A stretch of DNA of 64,000 nucleotides, from NCBI RefSeq assembly GCF_963667045.1, contig NZ_OY762934.1:2806501-2870500 (forward strand), read 5' to 3'. Made by a program: the position numbers and the translations under genes. How positions within the stretch are numbered: position 1 is the stretch's first letter; each line of letters starts with the position of its first letter. This DNA comes from an uncultured Cohaesibacter sp. Its GTDB lineage: Bacteria; Pseudomonadota; Alphaproteobacteria; Rhizobiales; Cohaesibacteraceae. The notes under the pieces were generated by a model that ran no database searches, was not told the origin of the DNA, and saw nothing but the letters and a program-made list of their open reading frames with translations. This document shows positions 55,464 to 63,844 of this stretch, in pieces.

Positions 55464-55667
55464 GAGAGATATCGCGTGCTTTGCAACTCGATACCTTTCC
55501 AAGAACGTTCTGAGCTTTCGCATCTAGCGATGTTGCTAGACCGGACGACGGCCTTAGCCAATCACGTGACTGTAACAAGCCGCATTTAAGATGCATCCCG
55601 GCATTGATCCCATTTCGGGTAGCATTTGAAGAGCGTTTTGAGCTGACGAGAGAGCAGGAACTCAACA

Positions 55668-56000
55668 ATGATGATACGTCGATATGGCTGTATTCAACTA
55701 TCAATCAGCCTGCTCTTATTGTTCGAGAGCCTATCGCACAGCCACGCGGCGGCACTAACGACACCTGCAGGCCAACAGTTTTCTACTGGCCAAACAGTCT
55801 TTGAAGAGCAATGTAGCGGATGTCATGGCGAGGATGGTGTTAGCGGCAATGCGGCAGATATTCGTGGTGTGCCACAAAAGGATATCGAGCTTGCCATTCG
55901 GGGCGTAGAAGACATGCCGGAAATCGAACTCACTCCTGAGCAGATAAACGCCGTAACCATTTATCTGGACTATCTGGCCACTTCTGCGCCGGAAAAATGA
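55668..56000 (+). CDS. Small periplasmic c-type cytochrome
   Basis: 110 aa with a signal peptide (MMIRRYGCIQLSISLLLLFESLSHSHAA) and one haem site CSGCH near residue 51. The DMP of VEDMPEIEL supplies a candidate axial Met, and the C-terminal helix is of class I type (TPEQINAVTIYLDYL). An electron carrier of unknown partner. It follows the large inverted repeat, with the PhoX gene divergent from it. The stop is 38 bp before the end of the PepSY fragment on the other strand. Confidence 0.85.
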   Translation: MMIRRYGCIQLSISLLLLFESLSHSHAAALTTPAGQQFSTGQTVFEEQCSGCHGEDGVSGNAADIRGVPQKDIELAIRGVEDMPEIELTPEQINAVTIYLDYLATSAPEK

Positions 56001-56038
56001 GTTATTGTGGCAGACCAATCCGCGTCAACGCTTTTTAG

Positions 56039-56389
56039 CTAGCACGAAGTCAAAGTCGCTCTCAACCTGCAGAAAGGTTCAATCGCCCATGGCATCAGCT
56101 TGTAGCCGGGATTGAGCTCCGCGTGGGTCTTGTCTGATAGCAGGGTATTGTTCCACTTTTCGGTAGGAAAGGCTGCCTGGGCAGCCTGAGCCTGAAGCGA
56201 AACCGGCTGGACCTGATCGCCGATCGTGACCTGCAGTTGTTCCCCGCCTCGCCCTTCGAGTAAGGAGTTCCAAAGGATGCCAAGCCCTGTGAGGGCGAGC
56301 ATGATGAAGAAGAAAGTCACATAGGGCCCTGCATAGAAGTGACAGCACGATGCGGCACGACACAAATTGGCTGTGCGCCGGCTATTCAA
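56039..56389 (-). pseudogene. PepSY-associated TM protein, N-terminal fragment
   Basis: About 100 residues of a PepSY-TM (PiuB-like) protein: HFYAGPYVTFFFIMLALTGLGILWNSLLEGRGGEQLQV, then QAQAAQAAFPTEKW and GYKLMPWAIEP. Family members continue for another ~250 residues with further helices. Here the frame degenerates right after PWAIEP and stops, so the gene is truncated. A weak Zur-like dyad lies 130 bp upstream. Confidence 0.75.
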
Positions 56390-56518
56390 AGCATGTTGTC
56401 GCAGGTTCGTAGAGACCTGATGACCAGATGCGCTCTAACGGTTCGGAGATCTGAGTATTTACTTCATGAGCTCCAACAACAAAATCATCCTTAAGGAAAC
56501 ATTTTTTACCTGTAAACA

Positions 56519-56539
56519 CTACGTTATAGAGTAACGTTT
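56519..56539 (-). promoter_or_regulatory. Possible degenerate Zur box
   Basis: The dyad ACGTTA-TAGAG-TAACGT is close to the GTTAT/ATAAC core. In the 9-3-9 register the arms CTACGTTAT and GTAACGTTT pair at six of nine positions. It lies upstream of the PepSY fragment on the minus strand. Weaker than the other sites. Confidence 0.4.
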
Positions 56540-57025
56540 AGTGCTTTGCTTTTTTCTAGATGTCTAGCGTTGGCTTCTCAATATCAACGGTTCCCTTCAC
56601 TCCATAAAGCTTTTTGTGAAGGCACAATTGAGATTGTTCGTAAGCGCCAGCAAGAAGTATCTATCTCGGCCTTTCTGTCGATACAGCCCGTTTTGAAGGA
56701 CAGCATTGATGTTTGCTGCCAAAGGAATTGCCCCCATGGCAGAGGTCAGCAATCCGCCCGGTACAGACCTATTGTGCGGTCGGTGAAAAATTCGCTCGTT
56801 GCAATTCGTGTAAATCGACCAGCACCGAGCTACTTGGTTTGAATGCATCCCTTGCGAGTTGAAGCGTTCAGTCACCTCCGCTCAACATGAAAGAATTGAA
56901 GAAAACCGTGGAAAGGGCCATAGACCTTTGCATAGGTTTGTGTAGCAAATTTGGAAGGGCTTGTGGGGCGTCACACATCAAGCAATTGAATTTACCATAT
57001 AAATTCTAATTTATCGCTTGGGAAA
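56540..57025. other. Intergenic region without a gene
   Basis: About 490 bp with short frames on both strands that lack ribosome sites and recognisable motifs. Nothing I can support as a gene. It leads into the truncated tRNA. Confidence 0.5.
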
Positions 57026-57106
57026 TGGCGGAGAGACAGGGATTCGAACCCTGGAGATGGTTACCCGCCTACACGCGTTCCAGGCGTGCGCCTTCGACCA
57101 CTCGGC
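57026..57106 (-). tRNA. tRNA-Ser(GGA), 5' acceptor strand missing (pseudo-tRNA)
   Basis: On the minus strand, from GCCGAGTGG through the GGA anticodon, a long variable arm (GGCGGGTAACCATCTCC region), TTCGAATCC and TCTCTCCG-CCA, the sequence matches tRNA-Ser. The 5' acceptor strand should read GGAGAGA but is replaced by AATGATAAA upstream of the D arm, so the acceptor stem cannot form. Everything from position 10 to the encoded CCA is kept. It is therefore a tRNA fragment, as expected at the distal end of an element integrated in a tRNA gene, or a decayed duplicate. Confidence 0.88.
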
Positions 57107-57334
57107 TTTATCATTATATTTCAATAAGTAAGAGGTGTCTTCAATGTTCTGCCCGAATGGCTCGCAACGGGCGATTTACTTCATCGCAAAACGACGATTA
57201 AGCCGTTTTTTGTAGCAAGATTTGTTGTGAATTTTGTAGCATGAGATCACTTTGTATATCGAGAATTAAAGGGGAGATTAACCCCCCCCCTTCTTTATTG
57301 ATTCAACCAAGAAGATCGGTTGGCAAGATAGGCC

Positions 57335-59689
57335 TCATTGTGCGGCAACGGCAGTCTGGCTTCGCAAACGGATGGCAGCCTCGACCATATTCACCAATGC
57401 GGGGCGCACCTCATGCCAATTTCGTGTCTTGAGACCGCAGTCGGGGTTGACCCAGAGTTGATGCCCGTCCAACCGCTCCAGCGCCAAAGACAACAGCTTT
57501 TCAATTTCCTCTTTTGAGGGAATAAGAGGAGAGTGAATGTCATATACGCCCGGACCAATCTCATTGGGGTATTTTCGGTTTGAGAATCCATCCATCAGCT
57601 CCATTTTCGAACGGGAGCTCTCTATGGAAATCACGTCCGCATCCATGGCAATGATCTCCTCAATGATGTCATTGAATTCCGAGTAACACATATGCGTATG
57701 AATCTGGGTCGTATCGTCCACGCCGGACGATGCCAGCCGGAAAGCTTCGATGGCCCACGCAAGATAGGAGCGCCAGTCTTCTTTTCTAAGTGGCAGGCCC
57801 TCTCGCAGCGCAGCTTCATCAATCTGAATAATCCGAGCTCCTGCCGTCTCCAGATCCTCCACTTCATCCCGGATTGCCAAAGCGATCTGGCTGCATACAT
57901 CAGCTCGTGGCAAGTCATCTCGCACAAATGACCAGTTCAGAATGGTCACAGGACCAGTCAACATCCCCTTAACGGGCTTTTGAGTGAGAGATTGTGCATA
58001 GCGCCACCAATCCACTGTCATGGGACCAGCACGGGAAACATCACCATAGAGAATAGGAGGTCGAACACAGCGCGAACCATAACTCTGCACCCACCCTTTC
58101 TTTGTGAAAGCAAAACCATTGAGCTTTTCAGCAAAATACTGAACCATATCGTTACGTTCAAATTCGCCATGAACCAATACATCCAACCCAATTGAATCTT
58201 GCCAGAAAATTGCGCGCTTGGTTTCCTCTCGGAGAAACTTTTTATAGGATGCATCATCAATCAAGCCCTTCTTACGATCAGACCGTGCTTTGCGAATTTC
58301 AGCTGTCTGAGGAAAGGAACCGATAGTCGTCGTAGGAAAAAGAGGAAGCCCGAGCTTGATTTGCTGCACCCGGCGCCGTTCAGGATAACGCGATTTGCGC
58401 CAATACATATCCGACGAAATTCTGTTTTGCCGACCACGCACGCTACGATCGTAACATCCGGGCAGGTTCCGACACGCCATCAATGCTTGCAGAGATGCCC
58501 GCAATTTCGGTTCAACTTCACTGCGCTTTCCGCCCACAACCTGCGCAAGATTAGAGAGTTCCTCGAGCTTCTGAGTGGCAAAAGCCAATCCCATACGCAA
58601 TCCAGGCTCAAGCTCGTCCTCCGATGCAATATCAACCGGCACATGGATAAGGGAACAAGACGGGGCCAACTGAATATTGTGACCTGTGCGCTTAGTCAGA
58701 GGTGAAAGCAATTGCTCTCGTTTCCTCAATGGTTCAAGCAAAGCATCCAGACGATCCAGATCTGCTCGCCAGATATTACGCCCATCAATCACCCCCAGAG
58801 ATAAGGTTAAAGAATCCGGCACTTCTTGCAACAAGGTATCAAGTTCAAAATCCCCTCTCACACAGTCAGCATGAAGACCGGCAACAGGGAGAGAGAGAGC
58901 CGTCTTCAGGTTGTCACCAAACGGGCCAAAATAGTTCGCAACGATAATAGAAAGCGCAGGGACAGCCTCGCTAAAAGCTCCGTAAGCCCTAAGAAGGCAT
59001 TGCTGTTCAAATTCGCTGAGGTCTTGTGACAGACATGGCTCATCAATTTGAACCCAATCGGCTCCCGCCAAAGAGAGCTCTGACAGGATCTGCACGTAAA
59101 CAGGTAGTAGTTTGTCCAACAGATCAAGTGAAGCGATGGCTCCATCGCGCACCTTGCCAAGCTTGAGGAAGGTGACCGGCCCCAACAGGACGGGACGCGT
59201 ATGAAAACCATTGGCTTGGGCCAATTTGAAAGCCTTCAGCGGCTTATTCTCGGTTGGCGAGAAGATCTGGTCCCTAGCAAATTCAGGAACGATATAGTGA
59301 TAGTTTGTGTCAAACCATTTAGACATTTCAAGGGCGGGTTTATAAGCCCTAATGGTGCCATCTTGGCTCTTATGTGCCCTCATGCCACGCGCCAGAGCAA
59401 AATAAGTATCCAGAAAGACCGGGCCTTCGCTCCAGCCATAGCCTTCCGGGATGGCACCAACCATCGCGGACACATCAAGAACATGATCGTAAAAAGAAAA
59501 ATCATTGCTGGGAATGATGTCGATTCCCTTTTCGGCCTGCAATTTCCAGTTATGTATTTGCAGATCTCTTGCTATGGCAATGATATCTGGCTGCGTGAGA
59601 GTGCCGGCAAAAAAGCCGTCTAGAGCGAATTTCCACTCGCGATTTCTTCCGATTCTGGGAAATCCCAAATTGGCTGTCTGTATAGTCAT
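57335..59689 (-). CDS. metE: MetE, cobalamin-independent methionine synthase
   Basis: 784 aa, full length. N-terminal domain NLGFPRIGRNREWKFALDGF. The catalytic domain has zinc ligands in IHTHMCYSEFNDII (His and Cys) and NPDCGLKTRNW (Cys), and the homocysteine-site motif DIHSPLIPSKEE. It transfers a methyl group from methyltetrahydropteroyl-triglutamate to homocysteine without B12. It lies downstream of a cobalamin riboswitch, so it should be made when B12 is low, with a MetH copy presumed elsewhere. A zinc enzyme itself. Confidence 0.96.
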   Translation of the reverse strand: MTIQTANLGFPRIGRNREWKFALDGFFAGTLTQPDIIAIARDLQIHNWKLQAEKGIDIIPSNDFSFYDHVLDVSAMVGAIPEGYGWSEGPVFLDTYFALARGMRAHKSQDGTIRAYKPALEMSKWFDTNYHYIVPEFARDQIFSPTENKPLKAFKLAQANGFHTRPVLLGPVTFLKLGKVRDGAIASLDLLDKLLPVYVQILSELSLAGADWVQIDEPCLSQDLSEFEQQCLLRAYGAFSEAVPALSIIVANYFGPFGDNLKTALSLPVAGLHADCVRGDFELDTLLQEVPDSLTLSLGVIDGRNIWRADLDRLDALLEPLRKREQLLSPLTKRTGHNIQLAPSCSLIHVPVDIASEDELEPGLRMGLAFATQKLEELSNLAQVVGGKRSEVEPKLRASLQALMACRNLPGCYDRSVRGRQNRISSDMYWRKSRYPERRRVQQIKLGLPLFPTTTIGSFPQTAEIRKARSDRKKGLIDDASYKKFLREETKRAIFWQDSIGLDVLVHGEFERNDMVQYFAEKLNGFAFTKKGWVQSYGSRCVRPPILYGDVSRAGPMTVDWWRYAQSLTQKPVKGMLTGPVTILNWSFVRDDLPRADVCSQIALAIRDEVEDLETAGARIIQIDEAALREGLPLRKEDWRSYLAWAIEAFRLASSGVDDTTQIHTHMCYSEFNDIIEEIIAMDADVISIESSRSKMELMDGFSNRKYPNEIGPGVYDIHSPLIPSKEEIEKLLSLALERLDGHQLWVNPDCGLKTRNWHEVRPALVNMVEAAIRLRSQTAVAAQ

Positions 59690-59809
59690 TCCTTACCCCG
59701 AAGGTTATGGGCAAGGCTGGTATGACGGCAGGCTCAGAGAAGTCGTCTTTGCTAAAAAAACGAATACAGAGGCAAGTCGACTTACCGGGACACCCCGCCC
59801 GTGGACGAA

Positions 59810-59995
59810 AAACACGTGGCAGGTCTCCTGGCTTGCGAGTCGTTGCCTCTGCTCTGTCTTCCCGGGCTATCCGACCCAGTGACATGATTGAACATAGGCT
59901 CATCGCTTACAGTTGCGGGGGCAGCTTCGGCATTGCTTCATTGATCCTGGGATCAAACAAAAGATCACCGAATTCCCTCTTAGCTCCGTATCAAA
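59810..59995 (-). ncRNA. Cobalamin riboswitch upstream of metE
   Basis: Read on the minus strand: GAGGGAATTCGGTGA (near 59965-59978), GCTGCCCCCGCAACTGTAAGCG (about 59905-59925), TCACTGGG, CCCGGGAAGACAG, and the B12 box AGCCAGGAGACCTGCC (59819-59834). These are the ordered landmarks of the class. Its 3' edge is about 120 bp before the metE start, leaving space for an expression platform. Confidence 0.93.
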
Positions 59996-60046
59996 ATAAT
60001 ACGGAGAACCACGGTTTGTTTAGTTTCAAAGGATTCGAGAGAATTG

Positions 60047-60078
60047 TCAATGATATAAAGAAATCTTTATATCATTGA
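60047..60078. repeat. 32-bp AT-rich palindrome
   Basis: Arms of 15 bp, TCAATGATATAAAGA and its exact complement, around AA. Located between the end of the CbiX-like gene and the 5' side of the metE riboswitch. Either the terminator hairpin of the ABC operon (though no T tail follows on the minus strand) or an operator in the metE promoter. Confidence 0.9.
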
Positions 60079-60115
60079 TGTAGATTGCTTGATGTAAGCA
60101 TTTACAGGTGTCTTT

Positions 60116-60862
60116 CTATCTCAAAGACTGCTTCTTACCCGTCGGATGGTAGGAGATATCCTCCAAAGGCTCTCCCTTCTCGATATGGCTATCGATGATC
60201 CTGTCAATATCTTCCTCGGTTACACCGCCATAGATCGTGCCTTCCGGCCAGACCTGAACGACGGGCGCAAGACTGCATGGACCGAGACAGCTGGTCTTGC
60301 AACTCGTCATGCCAGAGGCTTTGTCTTTCAGTTTGAGCCGATCTTGCTCTGCTCTGACATGGGAGTAAATCACACTGGCACCGGCATCATTGCAAGCCCC
60401 ACCCATGCACACGAGCATTCTGTGCTTTTGAGCTGGAACGACAGACCCGTCAGGCACCTTGACGTCTTCTTGCACGACATCGCTTTCATTTGCCGTTTTC
60501 GTAAGACTGGAAATCATCTCAGCCAGATTGTCTGTCTTTGAAATGGCAGGATTGGCGACTTTGATCTTTGGATAGAATTGATCGCCTCGCACCTTGATCC
60601 AACGATGCACCGAGCGTCTGATCCAGTTGGGAAAGGCTGGCTCCATGGGAACAATGAGCGAGACTATGATGACTTCAGGCACCTGCCTCTCGGCCAGTTC
60701 ATTCAGCCTTTCTCTTAAAGAGGGGCCGCCCAGTTCCTGCAGAACATAGGTCACATCGTAAGCGCTTTCACGCTTGGAAACAGCCTCACACAACCCCTCC
60801 ATCTCTTCACGGGGTTTCGCAGCGAGCGCTGCTTTTGCCAATAGCAGAATGACGGGCTTCAT
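60116..60862 (-). CDS. CbiX-like domain fused to a thioredoxin-like 2Fe-2S ferredoxin domain
   Basis: 248 aa. The N-terminal ~125 residues follow the CbiX/sirohydrochlorin-chelatase fold (VILLLAKAALAAKPREEMEGL, VPEVIIVSLIVP), but the metal-binding His of GHGSR is not present (AKAAL), nor the usual second His. The C-terminal domain (from 147) has MLVCMGGACNDAG and CKTSCLGPCSLAP, with five Cys (152, 157, 188, 192, 196) of the thioredoxin-like ferredoxin type. Last gene of the ABC operon, overlapping the ATPase gene. It may deliver or handle cobalt or iron, but probably not by ordinary chelatase chemistry. Confidence 0.78.
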   Translation of the reverse strand: MKPVILLLAKAALAAKPREEMEGLCEAVSKRESAYDVTYVLQELGGPSLRERLNELAERQVPEVIIVSLIVPMEPAFPNWIRRSVHRWIKVRGDQFYPKIKVANPAISKTDNLAEMISSLTKTANESDVVQEDVKVPDGSVVPAQKHRMLVCMGGACNDAGASVIYSHVRAEQDRLKLKDKASGMTSCKTSCLGPCSLAPVVQVWPEGTIYGGVTEEDIDRIIDSHIEKGEPLEDISYHPTGKKQSLR

Positions 60863-61632
60863 AGAGAGGCTCCTTTTTCAACGGGAAGGACATAAGGATA
60901 GGATTGAACCTCTCCCACTAGCGCTTGCACTTGATAGGCATCCAGAATGGTTTCCGGTCCAAGCACTTGTCGCCAGTCCCCAAGAGCGCGAATGCTGCCA
61001 TCGGCTAGCAACACAAGACGAGAACAATACCGGGCAGCGAGCGAAAGATCATGCACGGCAATGATGATTGTCATATCGCTCTGCTGTGCCAGAGCGCGTA
61101 TGAGTGCCATGGTCTCCATCTGATATTTGAGGTCCAGCGCAGAAGTCGGCTCGTCGAGAAGAAGCACTTGTGGCTCCTGAACCAGAGCGCGGGCAATAGC
61201 CACACGTTGCCTTTCGCCTCCCGACAGATTGGATACCTCAGAGAAGGCGTGATGAGCCATATTGACCCGCTCAAGCGCCGCAATCACATGATCGCGATCA
61301 GCTTCGCTCATAGCCCCGTTCAAGTGCGGCGTTCTCCCCAATTGCACCAGTTCAACAACCGATAAAGCAACATCATCGGGAATGTGTTGGGGGACATAGG
61401 CAACATGTCTGGCATACGCTTTGCGCGGATAGCTATCGATGGATCGCCCTGCCAGCAGCAATCGCCCCTTACTCGGCACTGCGAGGCGCGCCAGACACTT
61501 GAGCAAAGTGCTTTTCCCCGCCCCATTGGCCCCGAGCAGCCCGATACATTCTCCTCCTTCGATAGAAAGAGAAATGTCATTCAGGATAACGCGGCGACCA
61601 TATGACAAACTGAGATTCTCGATAGAAATCAT
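60859..61632 (-). CDS. FecE/BtuD-type ABC ATPase
   Basis: 257 aa. Walker A GANGAGKST, signature LSGGERQRVAIARA, Walker B VLLLDEPTSALD. Start overlaps the permease stop by ATGA, and its own stop overlaps the CbiX-like gene. The ATPase of a metal-chelate, siderophore or B12 importer. The CbiX-like neighbour and the metE riboswitch favour a cobalamin or cobalt-related substrate, but ferric siderophore is possible. Confidence 0.88.
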   Translation of the reverse strand: MISIENLSLSYGRRVILNDISLSIEGGECIGLLGANGAGKSTLLKCLARLAVPSKGRLLLAGRSIDSYPRKAYARHVAYVPQHIPDDVALSVVELVQLGRTPHLNGAMSEADRDHVIAALERVNMAHHAFSEVSNLSGGERQRVAIARALVQEPQVLLLDEPTSALDLKYQMETMALIRALAQQSDMTIIIAVHDLSLAARYCSRLVLLADGSIRALGDWRQVLGPETILDAYQVQALVGEVQSYPYVLPVEKGASL

Positions 61633-62753
61633 TGTAGGGACCTCCTCCTCTGGCGAAGGATCAGATGCACAAACAGCGGCACACCGACATAAGCAACCAC
61701 GATGCCAACAGGAATAACGGCCGGCGAGAAAAGAGAGCGGCCGATCGTATCGGCAACCAGTAACAAAAGCGCCCCGATGATCATGGAATAGGGAATAAGC
61801 CAGCGGTGATCGTTACCAATCACCATTCGTGCAATGTGAGGAGCAACCAGACCGATGAAACCAATCACACCGGTGAAGGCGATAATGCAGGCCGTCACCA
61901 ACACTGAGAAGAGAGCGGCGACCAGACGGATGAGCTTGAGATTGTAGCCAAGCGAGGCAGCCGTTTCCTCCCCGGCAGCCAACGCATTAAGTGCCCAGGC
62001 CTGCTTCCAGAAAACAGGCATAGAGATGACAAGAACCAGTCCCGCTATACCAACCTCGTTCCAGCTGGCCGCATTGAGTGATCCGAAGGTCCAGTGCACG
62101 ATCGCAGCCAGTTGCTCTTGAGTTGCAACGAATTGCAAGGTTGCAGTGAATGCACTGAATAGATAAGTGAGTCCGATACCGGCAAGAATGATTGTTATGG
62201 CCGAAATGCCGCTAAGTCCGGCTATTCCTAACACGATCCCAGCGCAGACAATGGCAGATACAAAAGCACCACCCACAATCATATAAGGGCCCCAATCCGG
62301 CATTTGCAGAGCACCAAAGAGAATAGCCAATGCTGCCCCAAACGCGGCAGCAGGCGAAAGCCCAATGGTGAAGGGACTGACAAGCGGATTCCGCGTGATC
62401 CCCTGCATCATAACACCAGTAACCGACAAGCCAGCTCCACCAACAAGGGCCATGACAATACGCGGCAAGCGCAATTGCATTACGACCTTCTCCTGCAAGC
62501 TCGAAACCTCAGCCAGCAATCCATCAGGAAGGATCGCCCCGAGCAAAATCTGGCTTGCCTGCGAAAAAGAGATGTCATTGGCGCCAAGAGAAACGGCAAA
62601 GATTGCTAACATCAAAAGAAGCCCAAGCGACCCTGCCACGATGGCTGTGGCCTTGAGCGTTCGGCGAGAATAATCTCGCCGAATCTGCCTTGCTTGCTCA
62701 GATGGCAAGCTTTGACAAGCGCCAATCTGCGAACTGGAAAGTGCTTTGTTCAT
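61629..62753 (-). CDS. FecCD/BtuC-type ABC permease
   Basis: 374 aa from MNKALSSSQI; a start overlapping the binding-protein stop (TGATG) is preferred over an in-frame ATG 56 codons upstream. About nine or ten membrane segments with the family stretches GVMMQGITRNPLVSPFTIGLSPAAAFGAALA and TGVIGFIGLVAPHIARMVIGNDHRWLIP. Membrane channel for the ATPase above. Confidence 0.9.
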   Translation of the reverse strand: MNKALSSSQIGACQSLPSEQARQIRRDYSRRTLKATAIVAGSLGLLLMLAIFAVSLGANDISFSQASQILLGAILPDGLLAEVSSLQEKVVMQLRLPRIVMALVGGAGLSVTGVMMQGITRNPLVSPFTIGLSPAAAFGAALAILFGALQMPDWGPYMIVGGAFVSAIVCAGIVLGIAGLSGISAITIILAGIGLTYLFSAFTATLQFVATQEQLAAIVHWTFGSLNAASWNEVGIAGLVLVISMPVFWKQAWALNALAAGEETAASLGYNLKLIRLVAALFSVLVTACIIAFTGVIGFIGLVAPHIARMVIGNDHRWLIPYSMIIGALLLLVADTIGRSLFSPAVIPVGIVVAYVGVPLFVHLILRQRRRSLQ

Positions 62754-63808
62754 CACTGGCCCGCATTCGCTTCGTTGATTTTGGTCCAGTAACGACCGGA
62801 ATAAGAAACCCCTTGGAAATCTTCCAGCCAAGTTTTCATGGCAGCATCGGGGTCCACATCCTTGAAGCGATCCGGATAAAGCCATTTGGCAATGGACAAG
62901 GCTCCGATCATCTTGGAGCAACCACCTGCCAAATAGTAGTTCATGTGATAGACCTCGCCGTTCTTCATTGCCGGAAGCTCATCGAAACCGGGCCGTGCGC
63001 TCAGTTCCTTGAAGAAAGCGTCCGAGAAGCTCCGCGGATGCAGCGGATAGGAACCCGGTTGCAGCTTGACGATAATATCCGGCTGCGCCTTCAGAATGGC
63101 CTCTGGATCGACTTCATGATTATGAACGCTGCCTCTCTCCTTTGGCTGGGTTTCAATATCAATATCTTCAAAAATATTGCGCCCGCCAGCGGCTTCGATC
63201 ATGTCATGCCAACCGGATCCCCGTAGCACAGAGCGATAGGGTGTCTTCTCTTCCAGATAGATATTCTTGCGCTCAACACCCGCAAGACGCTCTTTCAGCA
63301 ACACCATATGATCGGTATAGAAAGCATTGAGTTTCGCGGCCCGTTCCGGTTGACCGAGCATCTTGCCAAATGCCGTGATGTTGGACACATGTTTAAGCAC
63401 GTCCCAACCTGTCAGCACGACCACTGGAATATCAAATGGCTTGAGGGTTTTGATGGCTTCTTGCCAAGCTCCATTGCGCGGAAAGATGACCACATCAGGG
63501 TTCTGCGCAATGATCGCTTCGTAATTGGGTTCGCTTTGCCCTTCCCCAACCAGCATATCAGTCTTCAAATTTGGCCAGTAGGTCGGATCACGGGTAACCC
63601 AGCTATCGACACCGACGATGATATCTATTCCCGCCACAGCACGAATAAATTCCGCGTTATACCGATTGAAAACAACAACCCGTTTCAAGGGCTTTTCGAA
63701 GCTGAGTGTTCTGCCGGTGTCATCCGTGATTTCGATGGGGGCAGCAATGACGACCGCTGACCATAAGACTAAAAGTGTGGCTGCGAACAGCCTCAAAATG
63801 CATTTCAT
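62753..63808 (-). CDS. FecB/BtuF-type ABC substrate-binding protein 1
   Basis: 351 aa from MKCILRLFAA, giving a signal peptide to about VIAAP; upstream in-frame codons overlap the end of the previous binding protein. A family 8 helical-backbone binding protein: RTLSFEKPLKRVVVFNRYNAEFIRAV, IIAQNPDVVIFP, AAGGRNIFEDIDIE and the C-terminal WLYPDRFKDVDPDAAMKTWLEDF. Its paralogue is encoded immediately upstream. Confidence 0.88.
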   Translation of the reverse strand: MKCILRLFAATLLVLWSAVVIAAPIEITDDTGRTLSFEKPLKRVVVFNRYNAEFIRAVAGIDIIVGVDSWVTRDPTYWPNLKTDMLVGEGQSEPNYEAIIAQNPDVVIFPRNGAWQEAIKTLKPFDIPVVVLTGWDVLKHVSNITAFGKMLGQPERAAKLNAFYTDHMVLLKERLAGVERKNIYLEEKTPYRSVLRGSGWHDMIEAAGGRNIFEDIDIETQPKERGSVHNHEVDPEAILKAQPDIIVKLQPGSYPLHPRSFSDAFFKELSARPGFDELPAMKNGEVYHMNYYLAGGCSKMIGALSIAKWLYPDRFKDVDPDAAMKTWLEDFQGVSYSGRYWTKINEANAGQ

Positions 63809-63844
63809 AATGCGCCTCTTCGTTTGTTTGAGGATCAAATGGAC

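Noticed and set aside
56546-56875. Two overlapping ~95-aa open frames on opposite strands
   Set aside because: No ribosome site, no motif, and they mirror each other; treated as non-coding.
57281-57290. C tract as a phase-variable switch
   Set aside because: Nine C after an A, but it lies in no recognisable gene or promoter.
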